The position numbers were made by a program, and so were the translations under genes. Shown piece after piece: positions 14,201 through 29,365 of a DNA stretch of 64,000 bases. The stretch comes from Lethocerus indicus (taxonomy: Eukaryota > Arthropoda > Insecta > Hemiptera > Belostomatidae). The stretch is taken from positions 29,399,872 to 29,463,871 of the forward strand of contig JACDQD010000004.1 in assembly GCA_019843655.1 (NCBI GenBank). The letters run 5' to 3'. The notes below the pieces were generated by a model, which was given only the letters and a program-made list of their open reading frames with translations, was not told the DNA's origin and did no database searches. Numbering within the stretch: the stretch's first letter is position 1; every line of letters starts with the position of its first letter.

Positions 14201-17200
14201 TTATGGTAGGGGAGCAACCTGCGGGTCACGTGAAACAGATAAAATCCGCGATGAGAGGGGTAGTGTTTACGACTGTAAATAAAGCGAGATCCGGACGAAA
14301 GGGATCGCAATATTTTTTTTCTCTCTAATCCACTTTATGATAAAAAGGAGTATTGGACCATAAAGTCCGTTTGATATATAACGGTCCCAATTTAGGTTAT
14401 GCTTACTTCAGGAACGGTGTCGGGGGAATTGTAATTCCCATTCACAAGGAATGTATGTTTGCTTATAATATGTTACTCCAATGAGCAATTATTATAAAAT
14501 CGAATGGTGATAATTAATAAAAATTAGGATTTATTTTAATGTTATAATGTTTTGCGTCACGGAATTTCCAACAATCAGAATTATGTAGAAAATCATGGAA
14601 ATATTTTAATGCTGACGATGATAACCCCCCGAACTTGCCAAGTTGCCGCGCGAAGCGTAAGACCCCGTCGTTGACACTATATCAGTGGGTCTCTAACGTA
14701 TTGGACATTAAGTGTACGCCACGAGTTTACTTATAGTGTTTGCACTTAGCCGGCTGGCCCCCGGGGGATCGCAAAACAGCCGTTGTGTTATGCAGGCACG
14801 GAGCCTCGGGCCTAAATAAATATGTCCACCGTATTAATATAGAACCGTCCCGGCTCCTCCACAATATTTCTGACCTGTTCAACGTTGCGACACGGAATAT
14901 ATTCGGAAGAATTGCGAAATATTATGCCGGGACTATTGGGAATTTTAATGTCGAATTTATTAAATTATCGTTTATTCTAGCCGATAGCTAATCGAGAGAT
15001 GGCTTGCGGTTTTTTAATGCGGGCATCTCCGGGCGTGAAGACCGCCGAGCTCTGAACGAGTTAATAAAAAACTCTTTGTTGGTTTAATAATGGGCGACCG
15101 CGAGTTTTGATCGTTTCAATTTGCTAGGCCGTTGATTGGTGGCCTCAGTTGGGAGGGGACGGGGTGGTTTTTTTTTTTTGCAGAACCTCCCAATGGGTAC
15201 TGAACCCGAAAAATCGCGTGCGACCACCCGAAAGAGTAAGGGCAGAGACAAAACAGGACCCACCCCTTTTAAATTTGCTGTTTCCCGCTTCGTGCCACTA
15301 AAACAAATGTCAAACGCGTACCGATGAAAATAAACTGGCCCCGGCCCCACGCCACGCCAGACAACAGTGTTGTCATCATTACCACTTGTAAATCGGCTTG
15401 TGTGGACCCGAACAGAATAAAAGTTTTCTATTTTAAAAACCAGTGTTTTACGACGAATATACCGGTATAACAGCGCATGAATTATAAATTTAAGATTTGA
15501 CTAATTTAAAAAAAAATAAATTTATCGCTTTTGTTAAAAACGAATTTCAAATAAATATTTGATGCATGAAATATAACGGTCCGAATCATTAAAAAGTTTT
15601 AATTAATACGGCTTTAATGGTACACAATATTTAAAATGCGAATAGTAAATAATTCTGTTCAGATTAGCCATTCTTTAACGTTACTGTATAACATTTATTC
15701 AATTAAAGATCTCGCTGTAATTAGAGTAGCACTCTAACTTGTCTCCTCCTATTGATCGCTTAAATCGGGCTTCGGTTATTTCGAAAATGATATTGAACAC
15801 GCCTGTTTACAGTCTTCTTTACGTAACGGCCAAGATAGAGAGAGGGTGGAATTTTCCGTCAAATATTATTAGGGCGAAATACTTAAGCAGGGCCGTAGGT
15901 GAGTTTACAAAATTGTGTTCGGTACAGCGGCCGGAGACTTAGTGGGAGGCCGATGTTTAAGGTTTGTGTTGACTTAATTGCGGGTTAACTGTATTTTATC
16001 TGTTGTGGTCGGCTTGAATCGGGCTCAACTTCGGGCCCAAGTCGAGCGCCCCAGGAAACTAACTTCTGAAGAGATAACCTGCCCGGCCATTAGTTTGCGC
16101 CTTTCCTTCCTTCCCATCTCTACGCGGCCAACATCTTATCGAGTTGAACAGAAATTAAAGGACACTAGTTCATGGACTCATCTTCCATTAGATGAATTAT
16201 TTATTTTCTCAATCCGAATTTTTAATTCGTTACACGACTCAAATTAATTACAAAAGACGTTGATAAACTCCCGGCGATAGAACTACACTGTGGTAGAAAA
16301 TGCAATTGGAGTGTAAGAGGAGGTTTATCCAAAGTAAGAGTTAATCATATTATTGTGTGAACTGTATAAAATTTTTCAGCACTTATTAAGTAATGCTTAA
16401 TCAATGGCTAATAATAACCATTAGCGCTGCAACCCAGTTGATTAAAAACTACTTGTTCTTATTTTTTTGGTTCTATTCTGAGTTCATCAAAACTTGGAGT
16501 GAAAAAATCATTACAAAACATTTAAATTGGAGAAACACTTTCGTCGCTAAGATTTAATAATCTAATAATAACGTTTAGTTATAGTTAATCTGACGGATGT
16601 ATTACGTTATTAGGGATTAATAACGGGACAACCGAAATTGGATTGGACTATTCGATTACTAGTAATATAATTTCCCGTCCTTGTATTAATTGAACATTAG
16701 ATTCAAGTGAAATGAAACGCAAATAGGGACACAGATAGCAGTGTTAAGCCCTCGCGAATGAGTTAATACGACCTGCAACCTCAAATCGAAACTCATGCCG
16801 CTGCCTATTTCCAATCGTGGACAGGATTAAGTTAATTTAGTCTTTAATGCATATCCGGCAGCGGCCGGACATAAGCTTCACTTTGTAATATGCAATCAAA
16901 TTAGGAATTTCCAATTCGGTGTCCCTTCCGCACACAACACTCCCGTGTCGAGAGTCCCGACACCAAAAACCGACCCTATTGCCAACCGAACGTTTTAATT
17001 ACGTCAAGTTAATTTGAAACCAAAGGAATTACTGTAATTTGAACCGTAAAACCGGACCAAAACAGCGAGTTTGATACGGATAATGAAGATTGACAAATTA
17101 TCCAACATATCGGAAGGCAAGATTCGTCTTTATTCATGATATTGGCAACAAAAGTCACCTATCAAATAACATAGCAGAAAATTTTGCGTTTTGTTGTTTT

Positions 17201-17776
17201 CAGCGAATAGAATTATTTAGTATTTCGTAATCAACATTATAGTTCGTATTAATTTATAAGGTTTCACAACAAGAACACTTATTTTCATTACATGTAATAG
17301 CTGTGTAAAACAGTCCATGAACGAATAATTAATGAACGATGTAATTAATTGAAGTGTGCCAAATCCATCAAATGGGCTAATCAATATTTAGAAGAATATA
17401 AACTGATGATGAACTCAAGAATAAAGTTACAATATGTAAATAATACTCATACTACATTAATGTAATTATATAAAAAGGTAAACGATAATATTACGAACTG
17501 TATTACAATTTACTCGTTAAAGCGGCGAAAATTATAGGAATTAAATTTAAAATTCAAATATTTTTTAAGGCCCCTCGCCTGTTCATGTATACTCTAGCGC
17601 CTAAGTGATCCTCATATCTTCGGTTCATATAAACCGCTCGTATACATAGGGGCGCGACGTTTTTACGGTTCGAACGTCATAAAGAGGCGGGCACCGGCAA
17701 CATTTGCATTACCGGATTTATTATATCCTTTTTATTCGGGCGGAAGTTTACGACCCTAACGCCGGAAAGCGGACGG

Positions 17777-17780
<4 letters not shown>

Positions 17781-17832
<52 letters not shown>
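17781..17832. repeat. (AG)26 microsatellite
   Basis: Twenty-six uninterrupted AG units inside a GC-rich stretch. Open frames through it (Glu-Arg or Ser-Leu repeats) come from the repeat itself. Confidence 0.5.
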
Positions 17833-17835
<3 letters not shown>

Positions 17836-19133
17836 ACCGAACTTCCGGCGGTGATTCGGCTTTCGCGAAGCTCGGATGAAGTTCGTGAAGTTGCCGACGA
17901 GAGGTGTAGCTGGCGCCCAGCGATTGGTTTTTTTTCCGCCATGTCCAATACGCTCTGGAAACCCTCCCACCCCACTCACCCTCCCTCCATATAGGCGGAA
18001 CGTTTCGAACTCTGTTTTACCTCCTATGAACTCCGGGTAACATCGATAACAAATAGGGGAAAAGGCCCGACAGACAGAAGGCTCCAGCTCTCACGAGTTA
18101 TTCAAACATTACGATATGCCCCGTTATAAATTATACTGAACACGTTTTGTTCTTAGTCATTGAGTTCAATAATTTTGGAGAAAATAAAACTTATTTTTAA
18201 TTTTTTTTTCGTAAATAAGCTAGTGTGCAACATTACTGTGTGTTGTGTCAGGGCTAGAACGTAAGATATTATAATTCGTCAATGGTATAATTTGGTGTCC
18301 GTTCTGTTTTCTATCATTTATGACATTTTTTAGTAGTTTAACAGCCTTTTATTAAAGGCTATTAAAGGCACCATTTTGCTTCATAGATAGAGGTGAGTGG
18401 CATTTCGTACATTTAATGCAGCTGACGCCTAAAAATTACCTAAATGTTATTACGTATTAAATTTTAAATTATGTTTTTTATATATACCTGTTCCTGAAAA
18501 AATAAGACAGCTTGTTGTATTCTAAGCGAATATAACTTACTGAAAATTTGATACATAGTATTATTTTGTACATTTTATACTGCACCAAAACAAGAATATC
18601 GTCATGGAACAAATTTCTTCCCATTAATAGCGAGCGCCTCAAATCAATTTTTATAAAAAGTTACCGCCCTTCTTATTACCAAATAACCAAATGAAATATC
18701 TGTACGATGCAGTGTATAACTGTAAAAATTGAAAACTATCGTCTTGTATTTCATGCAGAACACTTGTTGTGTTGATCACTGAGGTAAAATCGAGGTAGAT
18801 ATTCGCTGGATATTGCGTTTGTACAGTTCTTTCCATTGTTCGCCCATTCCATTTTGTCAGACTGGGGTTCGGGTGGCCCGATACAGCGGTATAAATTTAC
18901 TATGAGCCGGTTCCGATTGAACTTCAAATAGGTGACCGGTGAGGGGGGGATGGCTGTCAAATATTGGCAGTTAGTTTGGAGGGGGCACTCGACATCGAAC
19001 GCGCAAATCCATACGCAACCGGTAAGGATTATTTTATACCAGCTATAAAATATCCGCACGGAGAAATACGTTTCGACAGAGCAAAACCTGAGCCCTATAT
19101 TTTAACCTATGTAAATATGTATTGGCTTGAAGT

Positions 19134-19412
19134 TTGTTGATTAACATTGTGTTTGTCGGATTATCGGTCAAATATATATTCAGATCGCACAACTGGTCAC
19201 AACTATTAGGTTCTGACTACCAGATATATGACAGAAAACCTATCCGGTATTGTGTATTTACGATCATAAAAGTTTTCCTGTTGATCCAAAATTTATTGAA
19301 ACAAGTTTATTTTTAGTAATCTAGTTATTTGGTGCGTGGGCACACAACGAACTTTAGTTAACTTTAGTTTTACTGCACCACACTCTGGGGGGAGGCAGTT
19401 TATAGTTACTCT
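19134..19412. mobile_element. Foldback-type repeat family, member B
   Basis: Same orientation as member A. It has the shared body (ATCGGTCAAATATATATTCA onward), then the stretch with GTTTTCCTGTTGATCCAAAA that A lacks, then an inverted, diverged copy of the roughly 71-bp unit (CACACAACGAACTTTAGTTA ... CCACACTCTGGGG). The arm is absent at both ends, so this is a fragment of the interior. Confidence 0.5.
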
Positions 19413-22400
19413 CTTCTCAGTCCTGAAATTCTTATCGTCCCTTTTCACAATTCATGTTGAATTAGAGAGGCGACATGTAAAAACAGTATGTGAACAATTT
19501 AATAAGAAATTGATAGTTGAATGATACGGAAAAAATTACATATAGGAAATTAATATTTGATTACAGTTTTAATAACCTATTTTTTATTATGAATATTTAT
19601 GTTTTCGATGTAACTTGATTCGCCGTTTCCGGTATAAATATATCGGGAATTCCTCAAAGTTTATAAGGGCGCTTCATTTATAAGAGGGTGAGAATTGGCG
19701 GGGAGGGGGAGCAATGAATCAAAAGTTGGGCTAAATCAATAGTAGAAAAAAGTGCAGAATAACGGGATTCACTTGTTTCATAATGGATTTTAAGTTGAAT
19801 ACAGAGGCAACTTCAACGATTGTGATAAGGTCAGCAATCGCTAATGAACGCTGTGAAATTATCCTTCATTTTCCTTTTCTCTCGACGCCTGCTCGCTTTA
19901 CAGCCGAGTTCTATTTATAAACGAATTTAATTTGCTGGATGGTTTCACGGCAGATCGTTAATTCTGCAGCGCATAGCGCCATCTAACAATATATATTATA
20001 CTATATATATATTATGCGGCCATATTAATGTGAAATCGGTATCGTTAACAAAAAGCGTCGAAACTGTTGCAGTTTTATATTCCCACTTATATTACATTTT
20101 CTGTTTCAACTCGCTGTGCCCTACGCTCAACGCCCTATGCTAGAATGATTGATTCCTTCAATAATTTAGTGAGGAATCTTAAGCACGAAAATTCCTATCA
20201 TTAATTTCTAATCTGTTATCGTCTAATTCAGCACCAGCTTTAGAAAGAAACGGTACACTGAAGTCTGTTAATTTTACAATTTACGAAGCACTGAGGTTAG
20301 AAAAATGTTTTATACAGAATTAATTCGATGGCTAATTTATATTAACGGACAAATTGCATAGTGGGCGTTCCACCAGGCTTATTCTGAACGTTGTATCGTT
20401 TGCACTTGGTACGAAATTTGTCATCGGTATTGTCGGCGGGCCACTGGTTATGAAAGCGGAGGATATTAGATTAATGCGAATTTATGGAAAGAGCCGTTGG
20501 CTGGACGGTGGGGGTGGCCCCGGCCGACTGTCCCAGAGCCCGGCCCCCCGCCGCCGACAATTGATATAGATGGAGCTATTAGCGGAGGCCGGCTAAGGCA
20601 GTTAAATCCTGATTTAACGCGGGACAATGAGCCCGACGACTTATGAGAGTTGGACATCATAATTTCAACTTTGTTCGGTCGCGAGGCCTCCCCCAACACC
20701 ACTTGGACGAGAACGGCCTAGGGAGACATTTTTATCCCCTAAAAAGTTTCTGAGTCACCGCTTTGGCGAACCGCCGCGGATGTAGGAACATAAATTTCTT
20801 TTGGACGCTGAACTGAATGCGAGTCGAAAATTCAGAATCTCCACGTTTCCTCATAGCTGTGATAAGCTAATAATTAGTTCTTTTTGCTTCTAATCGTAAT
20901 TGACCTCCTAACTTGCTTAATCCGAGATTACCTTACTTCTGCAGGATGATTACTGCAGCAGCTAGCCTTACATCGCATTCAATTCAACTGAAGGGCGATT
21001 CGACATAATACAGTGTTTAGTTTTTTAATTACAGAGATTTTAATTAACGATTCGCAATTGATCGACATCTCAATACTGCATGAATGCTACTAGACAACAA
21101 AATCCAATCAAATGTGTACCGAATATTCATCAGTTCTCCAATCTCCAAAGATATATGAGCTGCCTCATGAAAAACTATATACCAATGCAGATATTATCCC
21201 TATAATAAATTCACTGGTTCATCCTTTGAGAATAGTTTGGTCAATTCCGAATTCGATCTCCTTTCCATGTCACTGTTAGATCAAATTGATATTCTAACGT
21301 TTGTTTGAACGTTTTGAAAAATGACTTTGCTAGAATTCTCAACAGCATAATAATTTCTAGAGGGGAATTGTAGTTCCAGCTGTTCCGATTCCACATTCGT
21401 ATATTTCAAATGAGAAACGAGTTCAATTGTTGACTTAGTAGATGTATTCCATTAATATCGAAACGAATGTTAGAAGTGTCGTTGGACAAACAAAGTTATT
21501 ATTTGACGTCGAGTATTGAGACGGACGGGAAGTAGAATTGCGGGACACGTGCATATTTAAGTATCTAACTGAAACCTCCTTTATTCGGATGTTTGGGGGA
21601 GGAGATTACTCTAGCGGCGTCTACATTGACAGCCCGAGAGAAACTTCACATTTTCATCTTGGCACCACTCCGTCTCGGCGTTTTCACCCCAACAATTCTT
21701 CCTTCTTGTACTCTTCTATGACGTTCGGATTCTGTTAACATTAGGCCCGATCATTTACGCATCGCCTCCCGTACTAAGTACGTGAGTGAAAAAGCCGACT
21801 TAACATTATTATAACATTGGAATTGTGAGTAAATTCACGAAATCGGCCACACTCACACTTGGAGTTAACTTGAATTTTTAAGAAATGAAACATAGGGGAA
21901 GGAATGGTAACGGTGCTATTCTCCCGAGGGGATATGTTTGGGGATATAGAGAGCCCCTAATCGGCCCCGGGATATTTGCCTGAATCCCGACCGGAAATGT
22001 TTTTTCGATTCCATGTTTACTTTTTAAGTTGTCATCCACCGACAGCCACCCGACTTTACCAGAAGTGGTTCGACACGGTAGATGGGCGGATAGCAGAATG
22101 CAGTTTTCAATAATAAGCAACTTTTACAATCCTGTGACGTTTACTATAAAAGCGACAGGAAGTAGTAGTCAAGTTTAAATGTATCGAATAATATAATTTA
22201 AAACTGGAGCGATTATTGATGTGAGACAGTCAAAGTATCGTGTGATTAGCGAGTCTATTATTTCGAGAATCAACCGCGACCAAGGACATATGCGCATTTA
22301 TCCGGTATTGCCATTCATCATTGGTCGTTCCTTAATAAAATAGCGAGGGTAGAAATTTATACAAGATAAAAACGAGTTCATACAAAAAGGATCGTATTTA

Positions 22401-22501
22401 TCAACACGCATGAGGGGAGTACGACCACGCGATCCTTTTCCCTCTCTGTTAACCCGTGTCACGTGTTCGATAAGGAGAAAATTTATTTGATAAAACGCTC
22501 C

Positions 22502-22523
22502 CACACACACACACACGCACACA
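22502..22523. repeat. (CA)n microsatellite
   Basis: About eleven CA units with one CG interruption, leading into ATATATAG. Confidence 0.5.
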
Positions 22524-25500
22524 TATATAGTTTTTAACGCACCTTCGCCCCTTTTTTTCGCGCAACCTGCCTCTATGCGGCCCCCGTACAGAGAAATGGC
22601 CTTTTAAAATGTCCCTGCGCCGCTTGGTACTTCCACTAATAGTAAAGATAGCGGTGCGGAATAAGCTGACCTGTTCATTTAATCTGCGGTCTGAATAATA
22701 CGTTCTGGACACATATCTCCGTGTATCCTCCGCTTTATCTAAATCGCGTCCTGTAGAGATTAGTAAAACGACGACAATGAAGGTTTTATTTTGCTTTTTA
22801 GCGTTGCTTAAATTCCCTAAGCTGATGTATGTAAGAAAAAAAATCGGTTTCAAATCCCAAAACTGAAACCATTTTCGGCTGTGTCCTATGCGTGGCAAGT
22901 TAAACTGAAACCACTGTATTACAATTTAATTATTTACAGAAGAAAGCATAATATAGAAGAAATTAGTATAATAATTCGAGAATAAAACATGGTATTGTAA
23001 GAAATCTAATATATGAATATCATATTAAACGAAATCAAACGCATATATGTGGCCTTTTGTAAACGCATATATATGGTTTTTTCATTGAAAGAAAAGAGGA
23101 ATATATTTGTATCGATATGGTATCGATAATTCTGCTCAATACACCAACGTTTTGACTTCTTATCAGTAATCCTCTGGCATTATCACATAAATACATAATT
23201 TTTTTATTTACTTCAGCGGAATCCCGTTACGGCCCTGGGCCAACACCAGAATTAGTGATAAGGGGTAGTTTCTCATCTGAACCACAGAGACAATCTGTTT
23301 TTTTTTAAATAATTCCGCAAGGAATATATAAAACTTAGTACTGATTGTGAATATAGGAAAGTAAAATATAATTATTTTTCCATGTTTATTGGGTATGCTA
23401 TGAAGAATACTGCTTTTGCGGTTGTACAATTGGGCCGAGCGCAGGACGAATTATAGTAAAACATAATACCGACTCACTGATAGTATTCTAACCGTCAGCT
23501 GGATGTAAAACTAGTATTCTGTAGGTGGATATTTGTGCCGGACCGAAATGGCTGTTTGTTGTGCTCCGGCCGAAACCTGTCGGGCTGTACGTGACTTACG
23601 CACGGAAGTCAGGTGGCCGCCCCCCGCCCCCAATTTAATTTCCCTAATGCGACCGACGAGCGCAACCCTCCCTGCAAGAGAGCGGGAACCGGCGAATCTC
23701 ACGGTCTCCCGCCGTTATTATTAAATCGTTCGCCTTTTTCTTTATTAAGTCCGGACGTTTATTGGACCGTAAAAAGCGGGGAAAATCGAACCCCCCCCCT
23801 CCCATCCGCCCCCCGGTTCGCCAGAACTATAGAAGTAATTAAACGGGATAAGGTGAGCTGGAAATTGCGAACCGGGCCGCGGGTGGAAGGGCCGGTGGAA
23901 GTACTTTCCAGGGAGATTAGAAAAAAATAAGAGAAAAAGAAAACTTAAAAACTGTAAGGATCGGAATAATTAAACGCTCGCCTCCTCCGTTAATTTCCAG
24001 ATTCGAAGAATATTGATTAAAAACGCAGTTCTTGGGTTCGGTCGCGTATTTTTCATCGATTCCTCCGGTGGCCGACTGCAATGAAACGTGGGTGGGCGGG
24101 GGGTGGGGAGGGCTAGGACTTAATTAATTTATTAATTGGAATCGATTGTACCTTCGACTGACGCTTCATTGCTTCTGCGAATAATTATTCTCTGGCTGTT
24201 GCCCGTTTCCTATTGTAAAACAATATTCCTGTCGGGCGGGCGCTGGGGGGGGTCGGTGATCAATACGGAAGCGTTTGTCCCTCCTGAAATGGGTGAAATG
24301 GGTGGAAAAATTCCGGAATTCCGGAACTCTCCCCCCTCCGGCCGAATGGGGGTTCGGCGGCCGTGCAACTCACTGACAAGTCGCACTTGCAGTGTCATTG
24401 AACATGCAGTTTGCAGTGTGTGTAGATCGCACGGTGTTCTCTTTTCGGTCAACATATTTTCTGTGTGCAGTATCATGAATTTAAACCAAAAGCGGCTGCG
24501 GTGGAGCACAACATATCCGACGAAATAAAAAACTACCGTTTAATTATTAATTTTCCCGACCAGAGTGCAGCAAACAGCAGTGCTAAACTGATTATTACTG
24601 GTTAATGAATGTTATTACTGGTCTGCTTGCGAGAGCTTTTCCGCCTATTATTTGAGGGGACCGATAAATTAGAAGCAGACTACCCACGTCTCTAATTCGA
24701 ACCTGGACGATGGTCTTGTACCGCCAGCAGTAGGGACGAACGAAGACTAGCCCCCCAGCGTTATATAATGGTAGGGCAGCCAGCCGAGGGCCGACCTTCC
24801 ATTGTGAATGGAGGCGGGGGTGAAACTGAGCATCACGGCAGCACAATGTCTTGAATTATGGGGCCGTTGAACTTTTGGCATCGTTCCGACCGGGTCTGAA
24901 TTATCCGACCGAGGTTCTTCCCCCGCGGAACAACCCCCTCCCTTTCAATTATGCATTATCCCCGATCATTAATAATTTACACGATTCGGAGCCTCAAAAG
25001 TAATTAATAATTGTTTTACCTCGGTACGGGTGGATGTTGGTAATTTTAGCCCCGCTCGTATTAAGAACCGTCCGGCGGTGTTTTCAATCGAACCGAAAGA
25101 ACTTCCTGATTTGGTTATTCAAAATTTTTTTATAGACTCTATAGATATTGATAGAATTGTTATTGCTCACGAGGTTAATTTAAACCGGCTATTGCTATCT
25201 ATTAGGTACTCTTCTAATCGGGTAATCACATTAAATTATAAAAGAGGAAGTTGAGCCTATTAGGCAGGTGTACAGTATCCGTAGGTATTATCAAACCGAT
25301 CATTACCGATAATGGTAAGTAAATCGGTCGGGTTACTTCCTCTTTGTCGGTAGTTAAGAGCATTATTAATGCTCCTGTTTCAGTTGAATCGGGGGTGGGG
25401 GGCATGTTCCCCCTTTGTTTGGGGGCGCAATCATCGCCCGTGAAACCAGAGATAACTGGCTCGTCACCCCGTCCAATCTCAATATTCCGGAGGGCTTAAC

Positions 25501-25700
25501 AATCGTTCATCCGTGACGAATGTGTACCACTACCGAATGGGATAGGCGCGACCAGCCCACTGGAAGATTTTCCGCTAATTAATCTATTAAAATCCCTTAT
25601 TGTTATTACGGTCCGAAACGCAAACGAGCAGAAAACTTCGTATCGTGCAAATGAACGAGGTCATATTGAAGAATACCGAAGCATATAACAAGCCAACTTC

Positions 25701-25724
25701 TTAATAAATAAATAAATAAATAGT
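25701..25724. repeat. (AATA)n short tandem repeat
   Basis: Several AATA units (AATAAATAAATAAATAG) in AT-rich DNA. Confidence 0.5.
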
Positions 25725-28700
25725 AACAGTCATGAAATGAAACGATTATACGTTCAGATTCTCTTTCGCATACAACCAACTACTAGTAACTACAGATTAT
25801 TATTTTTAATTATTAAATCTAGTAACAACAACTAAAAAATATTATATTAAACAAATAAGTTGTAACTTTTCATTATGAGGATAACGATTTATAAAGATAT
25901 TGATTTAATAAAACAGTGGAATAAATAATAACTAACTAATGGGGTTTTTAAAAACGCCTATCATTTGCTCACATAAAAAATGTAACATTCATTACAAATT
26001 TAAATCCTCTCAATAAAGGACAAACGGCTCGTTTCAGATTCTCACAGTTAGAAATTTTTAAAAGTATATATTTATAAATCAAACAGATAGATATTTTCTG
26101 AACAGACGTATAACTATTCCTACTGTAGAACTATAAACTATTGGTATTTATAGGAAACATTTATTTTCAAAATAACAAAAACGGAATTTAATTAGACAGT
26201 GTAGTAGCCGGTGTAATAGCTGTCGATTGAACAATCTCAAGTGGAATAACAATTTTTGTCAGTTAAAATTGAGTTTCTTTTCGCGGTGTAACTTTAACTG
26301 TTGTAATCAGTTCGGTGAGCCGGAGTTGCTGGGTAGGCCGCAAGTGACACAACTCTGCTGGAACAGGTAGGGCAAAAACAGTTGACCAGCTGAAAAGCAA
26401 AGTTTTCCCAACGGCGAGCGGACACCGGGACAAGTTCGGACCCAATCTCATTATCTTATCGATTTTCGGTTCTTGGCCCCGGCTATAATGGGGCACTAAT
26501 ATTCTATCATTATACCGTAACTAACTCCGATTTCATATTTTCATTGAAGCGCTCCTAAATTACTCATTTTCCCTGAAGCGACTCTCAGTATATAACGGCC
26601 ACACTGTATCTGAAAACCCTATAACTGCAGTTTTTTTTTTTTTTTTAAAGCAAGCAGCAGTTTCTAGGAAACAACGTGCCACGCTGAATTCTAATGAGTC
26701 TGCAGATTTTTTTTCAATTTCTTCAACCGGTTTCCAGTGAATTCTCTCCACCGCTGATTAAACGCAGGAGGGAAGCTTGTAAACCCGTACTGACTGTAAG
26801 TCCGCCTTATTCAGTATTACGTATAAAACGGTAAGATAAAAGATTCTCCCTGTCAAGTACCGGGGATTTTCTTTTCTAAAACTCAGCCCACTTGAATGTT
26901 TTAATGAATTTCAAGCTAATTGTTAATTCAGCGATTTATTGTCAATGGACATAAAGTCTATAATTTGACATCAGAAGTAATAATTTATATTTTTACTACG
27001 AAATAAGTAGCGGGTTTCTCAGGAGGGTATAATTGATCAAACTAGCGAGGTAATCACAGAACAATGAAGGAGTTCATTTTTAATTCATTTCTGGAGTTTT
27101 TTCTAAATATATTAACATATTGAACTTATATAATAACCCGATTTCTGTTTAGCCATTTAGGTCATGCATTATTAATGGGAACAATAGATATTAGTCCGGT
27201 GGTACTTTAGTTTAAAAAAACGAAACCCGTCGAATAATGCCACCAATTTAAACGACCCGACCAATCATCAACCGGAGGCGACCCACCTACTTTAATGTCA
27301 CGCACTATTAATGCTAACAATGGGTCCGAAAATTCCGCCCTGGTTTGGAACCGCACGAAATCACAGTATTCTATTGTGAATATTTAATTACATCGCTAGG
27401 GCAAGTCGAACACAAATCGATGGGTGAGCAACAGTTAAGCACTGTCCCATGAAATTGCGCGACAACAAAGCATTTTTGTGATTAGCTCAGGATGCTTTAG
27501 GAACGATAGGCTCATATCAAAATGCTTAAATATGTTTTCGCTCCAATATTTAATTCATAATGGCGCACGAGATTTTCAGCCAGCAAACAAACAACAAATC
27601 ATTATGAAACCACCAGATATTACGGTACGATGCGGTAATAATATTAGTGTATTTAGTGCATTCAGGCATTATATTATTTCATAAGTTTAATATTAATCGA
27701 ATAATATAAAGGCTCTTTATCAATATCGGACTTATTCAGGAATTAATTCAATCGAAATTGCATTGTGTTCAAAGAACTACGTATGAACTTGTAATTACAC
27801 ATTAGTTACCCTAATTGAATTCGGTGCAACGAAACATAATAGACCAAGTTTTCAGCCAATTAAGAGGAATAGTCCGTTAAAATAAATTTATCCAATTGAG
27901 GATTTTTCAAGCAATTTAACATGGTCCGACCGGAATTGAGGAAGTTTGTCCGTAAAGAGAGAGAGAGAGTCAGAGATCCAATATATAAAGCAACTCCAAT
28001 TCCGTTCGTAACCTTCCACATATTCCAACTCAAAATCGCAGAGTGAAAATAATAGGCGATTCGAGGGATCCCGAACTCGTCCCAGAGTTCCCGAACTATT
28101 TTCGTTTTTTGCCCCACTTTATTGGCAATCGCTTTTTATATCGTCAACGTACGGAACGGTTTCGAATTCTAGAAAAAAACTTTGTTCCCGAAACCGTTCT
28201 AGGAAAATTGAGTTGACGTTCAGTGTATCCTCCTTGGAACATCCAGCTGATTGGTGTACTGTTCAAATCCAGTTTCGATTCCGACTTCATTTCCCTTTAT
28301 TTCAACAACGAATAACGATGTTTAAAATTTATTGTGTACGAATCAATTATGCAGATTGTAAATTAAAATCTATGTAAGTATACAGTTTTTTGATTGATGG
28401 AAAATCATTATCCTCACCGCCTTGAGATCACCTCGCGATGTTCATGAAGGGGTTTTCGATAATAGTTAATAGGATTCCCCATAATAGGATTCTGATACCG
28501 CTTCCGACATCGTAGACGCAAATGCTTGGAGTGCACGGGCAAAAACGATCAGTAAACTTACTAGTGGTTTATGAACCGTTTACCGAATTGGTCCTAAAAG
28601 CTCTATAACGGTTGCTGCAATTTCCACAATATACTATATTGGAGGTTTGAATGGGAAACGCGTTGTACTTAACATTCCGCCCCACGTATAACGTATAATT

Positions 28701-29365
28701 AGAATACCCTGTTAACTATCGATCTAATTATTAAAATACAGATTGCGTACACTTGCGTCTAGAAATTTGCTCCTGAATTCAGCGATCGTCATATCCCTTA
28801 CCAGTCTATTTTTAAGTTCGGAAGGTAAAAAAAGGTAATAGTTTGTAAAATTTAAACGTATATATCAGATAAGCACACCAATTCTTTATCACTATTGAAT
28901 AATATTGTCAATTAATGAAACTATTCCACTATAATTCAGAATAAGTATTAAACTTCTAATACACGCAACTGTAGGGTGAATTCAGTTTCGAGGATACTGG
29001 GGAGATGAATGCTGAGGAAGTTACAGAAGATCTGTAAACAGAGCTAGCAGAATTGACTACCTTGATTACTTTACGCTGTGTTGAGTTAGCAGACTTGAGC
29101 ACTTTTCTTGCTGTTAAACAGGAAATGTTTGATGAATATTGTTCAACGGAATGTCAATGGTGAAATTTTTAACATTTCTAACTTAATAGAGTTGTGTGAA
29201 ATACATATTGAGCCGCGTTTTTCTTTTTAATAACTGTAATTTCGTATAAAACAATGTAGATTCAATGAATTTAATCAATAGAGATGCCGTCAGATTTCAA
29301 TACCTGTATAATGAACAGAATATTTCCTCCATGACGGATATTTTAAAAGCGATACTCTCACTCTT

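Larger units (their letters stand above)
9791..19133. other. Presumed receptor intron; no gene seen
   Basis: AT-rich non-coding DNA with GC patches near 12.6-12.8, 13.37-13.65, 15.0-15.35, 16.9-17.0 and 17.63-18.0 kb and the simple repeats listed. The open frame near 10.2-10.63 kb (138 codons from its first ATG at 10214) is unlike any family I know and is not called. A short GCCTTT-TATT-AAAGGC hairpin lies at about 18342-18357. Confidence 0.5.
19413..29365. other. Presumed receptor intron; no gene seen
   Basis: AT-rich with GC- or CpG-rich patches near 20.5-20.7, 21.9-22.1, 23.55-23.9, 24.05-24.4 and 24.85-24.95 kb, the last groups having long C or G runs. An AT palindrome lies near 19.99-20.01 kb. 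No exon of the receptor or any other gene was recognised. Confidence 0.5.

Noticed and set aside
22449..22898. 149-codon minus-strand open frame
   Set aside because: It begins at TTG, runs through the (CA)n repeat and resembles no protein.
24136..24528. 130-codon plus-strand frame with a signal-peptide-like start
   Set aside because: The apparent start is TTG, not ATG, and the body is driven by C and G runs. No conserved domain was seen.
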